A DNA stretch of 64,000 nt from Chakrabartyella piscis (GTDB taxonomy: Bacteria; Bacillota; Clostridia; Lachnospirales; Anaerotignaceae), in contig CP092441.1 in the NCBI GenBank assembly GCA_030067835.1, positions 1 to 64,000 of the forward strand. Direction: 5' to 3'. Position numbers and translations under genes: made by a program. The notes under the pieces are model-generated. The model had not been told where the DNA came from and ran no database searches. It saw nothing but the letters and a program-made list of their open reading frames with translations. Below, piece after piece: positions 47,313 through 56,021 of the stretch (positions are counted from its first letter, which is position 1; each line of letters opens with the position of its first letter).

Positions 47313-48796
47313 CAGACTGTCAAAAAAGTCAGCATAAGCTGGCTTTTTTTGGTATAATGAGGTTGAGGTGATGACAAATGTTGAGTAAAGAAGAAATCAA
47401 AAGAACATCAGTAGAAATCATAAACATAGATATGCTCGTTCCAGAAAATCATTTATTAAGAAAAATAGATAAAGCCGTAGATTTTAATGAAATTTATTCA
47501 TTTGTGGAAGATTTGTACTGCTCAAACAACGGCAGACCTAGCGTTGACCCTGTTGTTCTCTTTAAAATGGTGTTTATCCAACATTTGTATGGAATTCGCT
47601 CTTTACGCCAAACGGTAAAAGAAATTGAAATGAATATTGCCTATCGCTGGTTTTTGGGCTATACCCTCAATGATAGTATTCCGCACTTTGCTACCATTAG
47701 TTATAACTTCAACAATAGATTTAAAGAAACAGTGGTAGAAAAAATTTTCGCTTGGATTTTAGGTGAAGTTGAGAAAAAAGGATATTTACGTCCAGAAGTT
47801 GTGTTTATAGATGCAACGCATATCAAGGCAAATGCAAATTTAAAGAAAAACATCAAAAAAGAAATACCTGTTGCAGCTAAAAAGTATGAAAAGCAACTTT
47901 TTGAAGAAATCAATAAAGACAGAGAAGATAATGGAAAAAAGCCTTTTGATGATAAAAATGACCCTCCAAGAACAAAAACAATCACCACTTCTACAACAGA
48001 TCCAGACAGCGGTTTGTTCCATAAGGGCGAACATAAAAAGTGCTTTGCATATGGTGCACATACCGTTTGCGATAAAAATAACTTTGTATTAGAAACCGTT
48101 GTAACACCTGGAAACATCCATGATAGTGTTGTATTTGATGAGGTTTATCATAAAGTGACAGAAAAATATCCAGAAATACAAGTGATTACAGCTGATGCAG
48201 GATACAAAACCCCATGGATTTGCAAGCAAATATTTGATGATGGAAGAATACCCTCTTTGCCTTACAAAAGACCAGTGACGAAAAAAGGAAATTCACCATG
48301 GTATGAGTATGTTTTTGATGAATACTACAACTGCATCATTTGCCCAGAATATCACGTTTTACCATATACAACCACCAATCGAGATGGCTATAGAGAATTT
48401 AAAAGTTACAGTTATATTTGCGAAAAATGTGAAAATCTTTCAAGGTGTACCGAAAGCAAAGACCACAGAAAGGTAGTCACCAAGCACATCTGGTGGAAAT
48501 ATTTAGAAAAGGCAGAGGATGTGCGGCATTCTCCATTAGGAAAAGACACCTATGCGTTGAGGAGCCAAACCATAGAACGGGTTTTTGCAGACGCAAAGGA
48601 GAAGCACGCAATGCGATATACATATCATAAAGGCTTGGCTCAGGTTTCAAAATGGGTGAAGCTTAAATTCGCTGCAATGAACTTAAAAAAACTGGCAACA
48701 TGGAGTAGTAAGCAGTATATGTTGTTTGTAGAATATGCGTTATTTATACGAAAGAACCCTATTCCAAGGTGCGGAATAGGGTTCTTTGACAGTCTG
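47313..48796 (+). mobile_element. IS1182-like insertion sequence, copy B
   Basis: Same element, same ends and same 23-bp palindromic flanks (47290-47312 and 48797-48819) as in copy A. Sharing the identical insertion point shows the IS was in place before the block was duplicated, or that the block exists only once. Confidence 0.88.
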
Positions 48797-48808
48797 AAAA
48801 GAGCCTAA
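47378..48808 (+). CDS. IS1182-family transposase, copy B
   Basis: Translation identical to 18008-19438, again ending in flanking sequence. Confidence 0.92.
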   Translation: MLSKEEIKRTSVEIINIDMLVPENHLLRKIDKAVDFNEIYSFVEDLYCSNNGRPSVDPVVLFKMVFIQHLYGIRSLRQTVKEIEMNIAYRWFLGYTLNDSIPHFATISYNFNNRFKETVVEKIFAWILGEVEKKGYLRPEVVFIDATHIKANANLKKNIKKEIPVAAKKYEKQLFEEINKDREDNGKKPFDDKNDPPRTKTITTSTTDPDSGLFHKGEHKKCFAYGAHTVCDKNNFVLETVVTPGNIHDSVVFDEVYHKVTEKYPEIQVITADAGYKTPWICKQIFDDGRIPSLPYKRPVTKKGNSPWYEYVFDEYYNCIICPEYHVLPYTTTNRDGYREFKSYSYICEKCENLSRCTESKDHRKVVTKHIWWKYLEKAEDVRHSPLGKDTYALRSQTIERVFADAKEKHAMRYTYHKGLAQVSKWVKLKFAAMNLKKLATWSSKQYMLFVEYALFIRKNPIPRCGIGFFDSLKRA

Positions 48809-48930
48809 AAGGCTCTTTTTTTGATGTATTATGGAAAATATAGGCATCACAAAATTCTGCGTCACTATTATCTTGCTTTTTACCACCAGTCGTATTATAA
48901 TTACCTAAAAAAACGACAGGAGGTTATTCT

Positions 48931-49746
48931 ATGAAATTTGGATTTATTGGTGCAGGAAATATGGTCGGTGCCATTGTCAAAGGTATGACCATCGGTACAC
49001 AAAGTTTCAAAGGTTCTGATATATATGTCACCAGCAAAGGTAAGGTCTCTGCACAGAATTTGGCAGAGGTTTGTGGTTGTCATTTCTGCGAAACCAGTGT
49101 TGATGTGGTTGCCAATAGTGATGTTGTCATTTTGGGTGTGAAACCCCATATTTTGGAACAAATTTTGCCGGATTTGTTGCCTGTTTTTACAGAGAAAAAA
49201 CCCATTGTGGTATCCATTGCAGCAGGTAAAACTTTAGATTATTTGGCTAGTCTTTTGCCAGCAGAAACCAAAATTTTACGTGTGATGCCAAACATCAATG
49301 CAAAAATTGGTGCTTCCACAAGTGGTATTTGTGGCAATGCTTTTGTCACTGAAACAGAAACCACTTTGATTACAAATATGTTCCAAACTGTTGGCAGTGT
49401 GATTCCCATTGACGAAGCCTATTTCTCACAATTTATGGTCATTGGTGGCTCATCTGTTGCCTTTGTTTACCTTTACATGGATGCTTTGGCACATGCAGGT
49501 GTGAAAGCTGGACTTTCCAAAAAACAAGCATTGGAAATTGCAGCAGAAACGGTTTTGGGTAGTGCCAAAATGATTTTGGAAAGTGGCGAAGCACCTTGGC
49601 AATTGATTGATCAAGTTTGCTCCCCTGGTGGCACCACAATTGAAGGTGTTTTGGAACTCCAAGCAAATGGTTTTGAATCCACAATTGCAAAAGCATTTGA
49701 TGCTGTTTTGGCAAAGGATAAACTCCTTGGTGCACCTAAAAAATAA
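48931..49746 (+). CDS. proC: Pyrroline-5-carboxylate reductase, copy B
   Basis: Translation identical to 19561-20376. The promoter TTGCTT/TATAAT is at 48873-48901. Confidence 0.94.
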   Translation: MKFGFIGAGNMVGAIVKGMTIGTQSFKGSDIYVTSKGKVSAQNLAEVCGCHFCETSVDVVANSDVVILGVKPHILEQILPDLLPVFTEKKPIVVSIAAGKTLDYLASLLPAETKILRVMPNINAKIGASTSGICGNAFVTETETTLITNMFQTVGSVIPIDEAYFSQFMVIGGSSVAFVYLYMDALAHAGVKAGLSKKQALEIAAETVLGSAKMILESGEAPWQLIDQVCSPGGTTIEGVLELQANGFESTIAKAFDAVLAKDKLLGAPKK

Positions 49747-49759
49747 AAATTATGGCTTG

Positions 49760-49978
49760 CGGGCGGATATGGAATCCGCCCCTACGAAATAACGTAAATT
49801 GGTTGTAGCGGAGGATAATATCCTCCCTTTTTGATGTTGCAAAACCAAGATTCCTCATTGCATTTGGAATGACAGCATACAGTAGTGTACATCCGATTCT
49901 GTCATTCTGTAGGGGTTTGCGTCCAGGGCAACCCGTTTGGTTTGTGATATTGCGGTTGATTCGTGAATCAACCCTACA
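49760..49978. repeat. Cluster of four REP-like palindromes, copy B
   Basis: Same as 20390-20608, lying between the convergent proC and MoxR-type genes. The inverted pair is 49908-49936 and 49952-49978. Confidence 0.78.
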
Positions 49979-50011
49979 GGTGCCTAATTTCAGATTTGAA
50001 TAGTGCATTGC

Positions 50012-51541
50012 TTAGTACAACAAACTACCCCTTTGGAATGCTGCAATTTCTTCTTGCAATTTATTTTTCTGTTCACCAAACAACAAACTTTCGTTGTATT
50101 GATAATATTTTGGAGAATCCCATTCTTGTAACAACCAAACACTATAGAAATTGGTGTGGAGTTCTGTTAAGAAGATGACCAATTCCTGACCAGCACCAAA
50201 GGTATTTTCTAAGAACACAAAGGCGTTTTCTAACTGATTGCCAGCAGAATCAATGGCAATTTGACGTGTTTCCACATGTTCTTGGAAGACAGTTTTACAA
50301 TACTCGAAAACAGCATCTTTTTCTGTGATACCAGAGGTTTTGATGTTTTGTATCCAATTGGTCAGTTCTCCAATCACCCATTGGTAAGCATGTTTTTCTG
50401 ATGCTTGCAACAAATTACCTTTCACCTTTTGTGTAAATTCTAAGGACAATTCTTCTACAATTCCATTCATCAGCAAATCCCAAGGGGTTTCTTTGCAATA
50501 GGGGCTTTGGAAACGTTCCTTCAAATTTTGCAAGGTTTTGTGGCATAAAGTGACACGCAAATCCCATTCATAAGCAAGCTTAAATTCCTGTGTCAATGCA
50601 CCTAGGAATAGACCCAAAACACTGATGATTTCATCAAATTTGGCAGTGGACAAGTCCTTTGCTTCTGTGATATCTCCATGTAAAATTTCAGCAACTGGAT
50701 ATTGCATTTCATATTTTTTATACAACTCCAAGTAGTTGGCGAAATTCTTTGCAATCTTTGGATGTTGCAGATATTGGATGATGGTGGCTTCTGTCAAATC
50801 TTCACCCATTTTTTCATAGACATAAAGAAAAGCAGACAAATCTTCCCAACCTCTGGCAGTGACAAAACGCTTGCCATCAATGGTGGTTTCCATATGATAA
50901 AAATGATTTTTTTGAATCTCCAAATAGGTCAAAATACTGCTGTGAATCCCCATTTGGTATGCATATTCTTTCCAAACTGCGAAATTCGCCTCCACATCAA
51001 TGACTTTTACACGATCCAATGTAACCACGTCAAATTCACGTACACTTTTGTTGTATTCTGGTGGATTGCCAGCAGCTACAATCAACCAACCTTCAGGGAT
51101 TTTGTGTGTACCAAAGGTTTTGGCTTGCAAAAATTGCAACATTGCTGGTGCCAAAGTTTCAGACACACAATTGATTTCGTCAATGAACAAAATCCCCTCC
51201 AAAAGTCCAGTTTCCTCCATCTTTTCATAGACAGAAGCCACAATTTCACTCATGGTGTATTCTGTGGTGGAATAGGATTTGCCACCAAATTCCTTTTGGC
51301 TGATAAAAGGCAAACCAATTGCACTTTGACGTGTGTGGTGTGTGATGCTGTAGGCAACCAAACCGATACCACATTCCTGTGCCACTTGCTCCATAATGGC
51401 GGTTTTGCCAATGCCAGGAGCACCCATCAAAAGAATGGGTCTTTGACGTATGGAGGGGATCATGGGTTCTCCATATTCATTTTTTTGTAAGTATGCCTGT
51501 ATGGCTTTTGTGATTTCTATTTTTGCTTCTTTGATGTTCAT
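50012..51541 (-). CDS. MoxR-family AAA+ ATPase
   Basis: 509 residues with AGGAGG before the start. Walker A GAPGIGKT (residues 40-47), Walker B ILFIDEIN (117-124) and sensor 1 AAGNPPEYNKS mark a MoxR-type AAA+ module (about 1-260). This is followed by a long C-terminal helical region seen in the MoxR-VWA pairs of Clostridia. MoxR ATPases act as chaperones or metal-insertion and remodelling factors together with a von Willebrand A protein. The likely partner is encoded at 56,643-58,013. The 3' 400 bp are present also at 20,642-21,044. Confidence 0.88.
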   Translation of the reverse strand: MNIKEAKIEITKAIQAYLQKNEYGEPMIPSIRQRPILLMGAPGIGKTAIMEQVAQECGIGLVAYSITHHTRQSAIGLPFISQKEFGGKSYSTTEYTMSEIVASVYEKMEETGLLEGILFIDEINCVSETLAPAMLQFLQAKTFGTHKIPEGWLIVAAGNPPEYNKSVREFDVVTLDRVKVIDVEANFAVWKEYAYQMGIHSSILTYLEIQKNHFYHMETTIDGKRFVTARGWEDLSAFLYVYEKMGEDLTEATIIQYLQHPKIAKNFANYLELYKKYEMQYPVAEILHGDITEAKDLSTAKFDEIISVLGLFLGALTQEFKLAYEWDLRVTLCHKTLQNLKERFQSPYCKETPWDLLMNGIVEELSLEFTQKVKGNLLQASEKHAYQWVIGELTNWIQNIKTSGITEKDAVFEYCKTVFQEHVETRQIAIDSAGNQLENAFVFLENTFGAGQELVIFLTELHTNFYSVWLLQEWDSPKYYQYNESLLFGEQKNKLQEEIAAFQRGSLLY

Positions 51542-51598
51542 ATGTGCCTCCTAGGCGTGTATAACGGTTGATTTGTATTGGTTTTGTGGCGGTTTATG

Positions 51599-51672
51599 AC
51601 GGGTGGATATAGAATCCACCCTACATTACAAATTCATGTATATTGTAGGGGTTGGCGTCCCCGACAACCCGT
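51599..51672. repeat. Reverse and forward REP-like palindromes
   Basis: Reverse element 51599-51625 (GGTGGATATAGAATCCACC) and forward element 51644-51672 (GGGTTG, GCGTCCCCGA, CAACCC), in back-to-back order. A second-family repeat (CATTTGGAATGACAGCATAC) follows. Confidence 0.8.
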
Positions 51673-51726
51673 TCATTTCATTTGGAATGACAGCATACAG
51701 CAATATATACCTATTTTTGTCATTCT

Positions 51727-51802
51727 TGTAGGGGTGGGTTTCCATGCCCACCCGTTTGGTTTTGTGGCAGTTTATCACGGGAGGATAATATCCTCCCCTA
51801 CA
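51727..51802. repeat. REPIN-like pair that forms the 3' end of cca
   Basis: Forward element 51727-51755 (GGGTGGG/CCCACCC) and reverse element 51777-51802 (GGAGGATA/TATCCTCC), 21 nt apart. The reverse element overlaps the last codons of cca: its sequence gives GEDIILP and the TGA stop. Confidence 0.82.
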
Positions 51803-52992
51803 GCGGTTACTATCTGTTCCAACTGTTCTTTGGTATTCCATTCAGGGTTTTGGTGGACCAAATCCAACAAATGATTCAACATTTGACCAATTTGTTTTCC
51901 TTTTGGGATACCCATATCCATGAGGGCTTGTCCATCCACCTCCAACTGTTTCAAAGTCAAACAATCCCCATCCGCCAAAATGGTTTCATATACAGTTCGA
52001 CTTGTGGAAAATGTGGATTCTGGACGTAAAATTTCCTGCAAAGTGATAATTTTATCCACAATATCCCCATATTTACTCAACAATTGACGCATTTCATATG
52101 GTTTTGTGGGCAAATCCTGTTGTGATAACAATGCCATTGTGGAAATTACCTTGGTGCCATCGTTGTCGAATTTCAAACCTTTGCAAATGGATTTCAATGC
52201 TTTTTGGTCGTAATTTTGCAACACCAAAGCCCAACGAAAATGTGGGTGTTTCGGTGCTTTTTGCAATTGTTCCAAAAGATTTGGATTCTCCAACACCTTT
52301 TGGCACAAATACCCATCCACTTGTTCCAACAAACCACTTTCCCAAAGCAATGGCAATGACTCCATATGTGTAGAAATCCAAGTTTTCTCAAGCTCATCTT
52401 TGATACGTTCCACACTGATTTTTTGTATGAGTGCCACATTTTCAGACAACGCAACCTTGGTTTCTGGTTCCACAACAAAGCCCAATTGGACACCAAAACG
52501 AATGCATCTGAGCATTCTAAGAGCATCTTCTTGGAAACGTTTGGCTGGTTCCCCAACACCACGAATGGTTTTGTTTTGAATATCCATTTGACCTGAAAAT
52601 GGGTCTTGGAACCCTTCTTCTGGGTGGTATGCAATGGCGTTCATGGTGAAATCACGTCGTAACAAATCCTCTTTCAAATCAGAAGTAAACTCCACGTAAT
52701 CAGGGCGTCTACAATCTTCATATTCCCCTTCAATGCGATAGGTTGTGATTTCGTAATTTTCATGGTTGCGCACCACAGTAATGGTACCATGTTGGATACC
52801 AGTATCGAATGTATGTGTAAACAATTTCTTGGTTTCTTCTGGCTTTGCAGATGTGGTGATATCCCAATCCTTTGGTGCAATCCCCAAAAGGGAATCACGA
52901 ACACAACCCCCCACAATATATGCCTCAAATCCATGTTGGTTCAATGTTTGCAAAATATAAGAAACGTCCTTTGGCAACGCTATTTTCTTCAT
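51775..52992 (-). CDS. cca: CCA tRNA nucleotidyltransferase (poly(A) polymerase family)
   Basis: 405 residues. Class II nucleotidyltransferase: YIVGGCVRDSLLG (28-37), PKDWDITTSA with the catalytic aspartates (42-46), RRDFTMNAIAY, and the ERIKDELEK helix of the neck. The C-terminal body and tail domains are present. It adds or repairs the 3' CCA of tRNAs. Both tRNA genes in the window lack an encoded CCA, so the enzyme is needed. The final residues come from a REP element, so the original stop has been replaced or overrun. Confidence 0.93.
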   Translation of the reverse strand: MKKIALPKDVSYILQTLNQHGFEAYIVGGCVRDSLLGIAPKDWDITTSAKPEETKKLFTHTFDTGIQHGTITVVRNHENYEITTYRIEGEYEDCRRPDYVEFTSDLKEDLLRRDFTMNAIAYHPEEGFQDPFSGQMDIQNKTIRGVGEPAKRFQEDALRMLRCIRFGVQLGFVVEPETKVALSENVALIQKISVERIKDELEKTWISTHMESLPLLWESGLLEQVDGYLCQKVLENPNLLEQLQKAPKHPHFRWALVLQNYDQKALKSICKGLKFDNDGTKVISTMALLSQQDLPTKPYEMRQLLSKYGDIVDKIITLQEILRPESTFSTSRTVYETILADGDCLTLKQLEVDGQALMDMGIPKGKQIGQMLNHLLDLVHQNPEWNTKEQLEQIVTAVGEDIILP

Positions 52993-53162
52993 ATAAAAAC
53001 CTCCTAAAATATGATATTACCTGTATTATATCACATGTAAAAAACATTGCACACTTTTTGTATATAAGAAGTAAAAAAGAAGTAAAAAAACGTTGACTTT
53101 TCCTATCAGTGGTGGTACGATATTCTATGCAATTCAATATTTATGCAATCGTATATGGATGT

Positions 53163-53235
53163 GCGCCCTTAGCTCAGTTGGTAGAGCAACTGACTCTTAA
53201 TCAGTGGGTCTAGGGTTCGAGTCCCTAAGGGCGCA
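53163..53235 (+). tRNA. tRNA-Lys(CTT)
   Basis: 73-nt cloverleaf. The acceptor stem GCGCCCT pairs with AGGGCGC, D-loop AGCTCAGTTGGTAGAGC, anticodon stem ACTGA/TCAGT with loop CTCTTAA giving anticodon CTT, and T-arm GGGTTCGAGTCCC. The CCA end is not encoded. Confidence 0.96.
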
Positions 53236-53505
53236 TCGAAAGCAGGATGACTTTGATGAATTTCTTTGTTGTTCTGTTTTTTTTGTTTGGAAAATGTGGT
53301 TTTGGTATTGCTTTTAAAATAATCCCAGTTAAACTTAATGAGACCTAACGTACATGAACATCTCTTAATTATGTAGGGAATGCATTGTATGCATTCCACT
53401 TTCGGTACGCATACAATGCGCCCCTACAAGATATAAAAGTCCCTTTATCTTTAATTGGGACTTAAAATAACTAAATCACAGTTTTATTTTTTGCCCACCA
53501 TCTGT
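53236..53505. repeat. Gap with composite REP-like element and weak terminator
   Basis: 53372-53428 joins a forward half (TGTAGGGAATGCATTGTATGCATTCC, given here as TGTAGGGAATGC / GCATTCC arms) to a reverse half (GGTACGCATACAATGCGCC ending CCCCTACA). GTCCC/GGGAC at about 53,440-53,462 may terminate the convergent transcripts. No gene seen. Confidence 0.6.
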
Positions 53506-54489
53506 TCACAAAGAACGCAAATACCCCAGCAACCGTTGGCTTTTATCTTCTTCTGCAATGACTTCCTTCATTCGTTGTTTCATGGCTGGTGAAATGCATG
53601 TTTTGCGTTTGTTATACAATTCATTGATGAGTCGCAGAAACTTTTCTGGATATAGAATCAGTGCTTGCAACAACAGGAAATCTTCCGCTTCCATAGCCAT
53701 CACCTTGGTATATGCAGATAGAATTTCACCAACACCAGCTTCCAAACCATCTGTTTTCTTCATATATCGTTTCAAATAAGCTGCCAAATCCACAAGTCCT
53801 GTGTCTGCTGCTGCATGTTCAAAACCAGCCACATACACCACACCATTTTTTACACGCAAATTGCTGCCTTTGAAGGATTTGTGACAAAAAGTACCTCTTT
53901 GTTGTGCTGCTTCCATATGCAACACATAGCCACCTTCTTTGAGATATGCCATCGCTTCCTCCACCCGTGACATATACGCACCATAATTTTGCACCACCAT
54001 CAAATCCAAAGCATCCAATTGATTGGTTTTTTGAATTCTATGTTTGATTTTCGCCAATTCACTGTGACGCTTTGCAAATTGTTTCGGTAATTTCTCGCTA
54101 TCCCATAAACCATATGTACTTTCTAAGCCTTTTGCATGTTTGTGCAACTGACCCAAGACACTTGACCCCTTCTCAAAGCCTTGTATATCCTTTTCTTCCA
54201 ATACATCTGCTGGCAATACATCCTCCAAAACATAGGTGGTTTCATTCCACACAAAAAAGGGTGCATCATCTACTGTTTTGCGAAATCTGGCGATTTTGGT
54301 GAATCCATTTGCAAAAAGTTGCTCTTTGATATCCTGTGCAAAGCAAATATGTAAACTGCCATCTCTTGCTTTTTTCAATTCCAATGGGCCTGCGTCTGTT
54401 TTGCAAATGACACCTGTTCTGGTGCGTATGCCACCATAGTAACGCAAGCCATATCCTTCCCATAAAATGGTTTTGTTGATATCCTCCAT
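53506..54489 (-). CDS. CotS/YutH-like spore coat protein, degenerate kinase fold
   Basis: 327 residues. The layout resembles the aminoglycoside-phosphotransferase-like CotS family: beta-rich N-lobe, AYMSRVEEAM helix, then GTFCHKSFKGSNLRV where kinases have HxDxxxxN, then VYVAGFEHAAADTGLVDLAAYLKRYMKK where kinases have the metal-binding DFD. The catalytic Asp is replaced by Ser (about residue 205) and the metal Asp by Gly. This suggests a pseudokinase with a structural coat role. Family assignment is moderate and the lack of activity is inferred. Confidence 0.7.
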   Translation of the reverse strand: MEDINKTILWEGYGLRYYGGIRTRTGVICKTDAGPLELKKARDGSLHICFAQDIKEQLFANGFTKIARFRKTVDDAPFFVWNETTYVLEDVLPADVLEEKDIQGFEKGSSVLGQLHKHAKGLESTYGLWDSEKLPKQFAKRHSELAKIKHRIQKTNQLDALDLMVVQNYGAYMSRVEEAMAYLKEGGYVLHMEAAQQRGTFCHKSFKGSNLRVKNGVVYVAGFEHAAADTGLVDLAAYLKRYMKKTDGLEAGVGEILSAYTKVMAMEAEDFLLLQALILYPEKFLRLINELYNKRKTCISPAMKQRMKEVIAEEDKSQRLLGYLRSL

Positions 54490-54826
54490 GTATAATCCCT
54501 CCTACCAATCCACGAACAAAATACCTCTGTATTAGTTTATGAAGAAATAGAGAAAGTAGTACAGGAATGTGTGAGCAAGCTCACAAGTGAAGAACTAAGA
54601 GTGAAGAGTGAATAGTTTATAGTGTGATCACATGACAGTTCCTGTGTAGACGCCCGTAATGAACCAGAAAACATTACGGTCAAGGCAAGCCATGACCCTA
54701 CAAAAGACAGTGCATCCTTACTGTCATTCAGAATGCAGTGAAGAATCTTTATCATCAAACAATATTTCTTTGCATTTTACTAGGAGATATAGTATACTGA
54801 AAAAAAAGACTTTGAGGTGGCTTAAA
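54490..54826. repeat. Gap with truncated and complete REP-like elements
   Basis: No gene. Contains GTGAAGAACTAAGAGTGAAGAGTG (as GTGAAGAACTAAG then AGTGAAGAGTG; about 54,586-54,610), a truncated forward element 54645-54659 that lacks most of its stem, a reverse element 54676-54702 (GGTCA/TGACC), and a second-family copy (CTGTCATTCAG...GAAGAATCTT, 54,719-54,748). TATACTG near 54,793 may be a -10. Confidence 0.6.
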
Positions 54827-55999
54827 ATGGAGACAAAACCAACAATCATATACTACAAAAAACAAGGAGCTGGCATCCTTTTGTTGGGTTGCCAAAACAC
54901 ACCATCTCATTTGGAAATTCCAAGAGAAATTGCAGGTTTGCCTGTGGTCACTTTGGCAGATTTCGCCTTTGCACCAAAGGAAGAATTGCCCATTGCAGAA
55001 GAAAAAACCCATGGCAATTTGGAGTTTGTAGAATGTCTGGATGAGGATATCACCATCTCAACAGAAGGCTATCTCTTGGAATCTTTGTTTCTACCAGACA
55101 CCATCACAACCATTGGAGCACATGTGTTTGATGGTTGCAAAGGTTTGACATCTTTGGTGTTGCCTTCACAAATTGTGGAATTACCAGAGTATACCTTTGG
55201 AAATTGTGTCAATTTGACACATGTAGGCTTGCCAACTGGATTGGAACACCTTGGTGCATATGCCTTTTATGGTTGTTTGGGTTTGGAACATTTGCAATTG
55301 CCACAAAGCCTTATCTCCATTGGGAAATATGCTTTTTACAACTGTCGCAACTTGCAAAGCATCAACATACCACCTGTTTGTGACAACTTGGGTATGGGTA
55401 TCTTTCTCAACTGTGACACTGTGTTTGATATTGCACTTGAAAAAGCCAGCCATATGTCAGAATTGGTTGCTGGTTTGAACCAAGCACTTCGATTGACCAT
55501 TACATTTCCTGATGGCAAAGCACAAATTTTGTTGCCAGATTACCAGTCAGAATACATTGAAAATACGCCTGCTCGTATGCTCAGTCAGGTGCATTATGGT
55601 TCTGGTCATGTGTATCGTCAGTGTGTTGGCAAATATGCAGTGGATTTCAGACAATATGATAAGTTGTTTTATATGGCAAAACGAGAAGATGCTGGGGTTT
55701 TGGCACTTTTGATGGCTCTTGGTCGCTTGCAATATCCCTATCGTTTGTATGAAGAATATCGAAATGGATATTTGGAGTATATCAAAGAGCATTTTACCTT
55801 TGCAGTGCAATATTTGTTGCAACATAAGGAAGAAGCCACTTTGGAGCAATTTGGCGATTGGAATGTGTACACCAAAGAAAATATCAAAGAAGTCATTGCT
55901 TTGGCTCAGAAAATAGGCAAAACCGCTTTGGTTGGGTATTTGTTGCAGTATCAAAGGGTGCATTTTGGAGAAGGAAAGAAGAAAACCTTTGATTTGTAG
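54827..55999 (+). CDS. BspA-type leucine-rich repeat (LRR_5) protein
   Basis: 390 residues from ATG 54827 after GAGGTGG; the longer open frame from 54,659 runs through repeats and has no site. At least four LRR_5 units between about residues 85 and 215 read like LPDTITTIGAHVFDGCKGL, LPSQIVELPEYTFGNCVNL, and LPQSLISIGKYAFYNCRNL. The C-terminal 150 residues are a non-repeat helical domain. There is no signal peptide, unlike most BspA-type surface proteins, so it may be cytoplasmic. Function unknown. Confidence 0.78.
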   Translation: METKPTIIYYKKQGAGILLLGCQNTPSHLEIPREIAGLPVVTLADFAFAPKEELPIAEEKTHGNLEFVECLDEDITISTEGYLLESLFLPDTITTIGAHVFDGCKGLTSLVLPSQIVELPEYTFGNCVNLTHVGLPTGLEHLGAYAFYGCLGLEHLQLPQSLISIGKYAFYNCRNLQSINIPPVCDNLGMGIFLNCDTVFDIALEKASHMSELVAGLNQALRLTITFPDGKAQILLPDYQSEYIENTPARMLSQVHYGSGHVYRQCVGKYAVDFRQYDKLFYMAKREDAGVLALLMALGRLQYPYRLYEEYRNGYLEYIKEHFTFAVQYLLQHKEEATLEQFGDWNVYTKENIKEVIALAQKIGKTALVGYLLQYQRVHFGEGKKKTFDL

Positions 56000-56021
56000 G
56001 GGATTTATGATGAGGTGACAG

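Noticed and set aside
1..50414. Simple tandem duplication of a 29-kb unit
   Set aside because: After the second copy of the block the sequence continues into the MoxR gene and not into segment X, and the segment-X/copy-B join cuts mnmG, so a plain unit duplication does not explain the order.
54659..54826. N-terminal extension of the leucine-rich repeat protein
   Set aside because: It consists of a REP-like element and a second-family repeat; the ATG at 54827 has a proper ribosome site.
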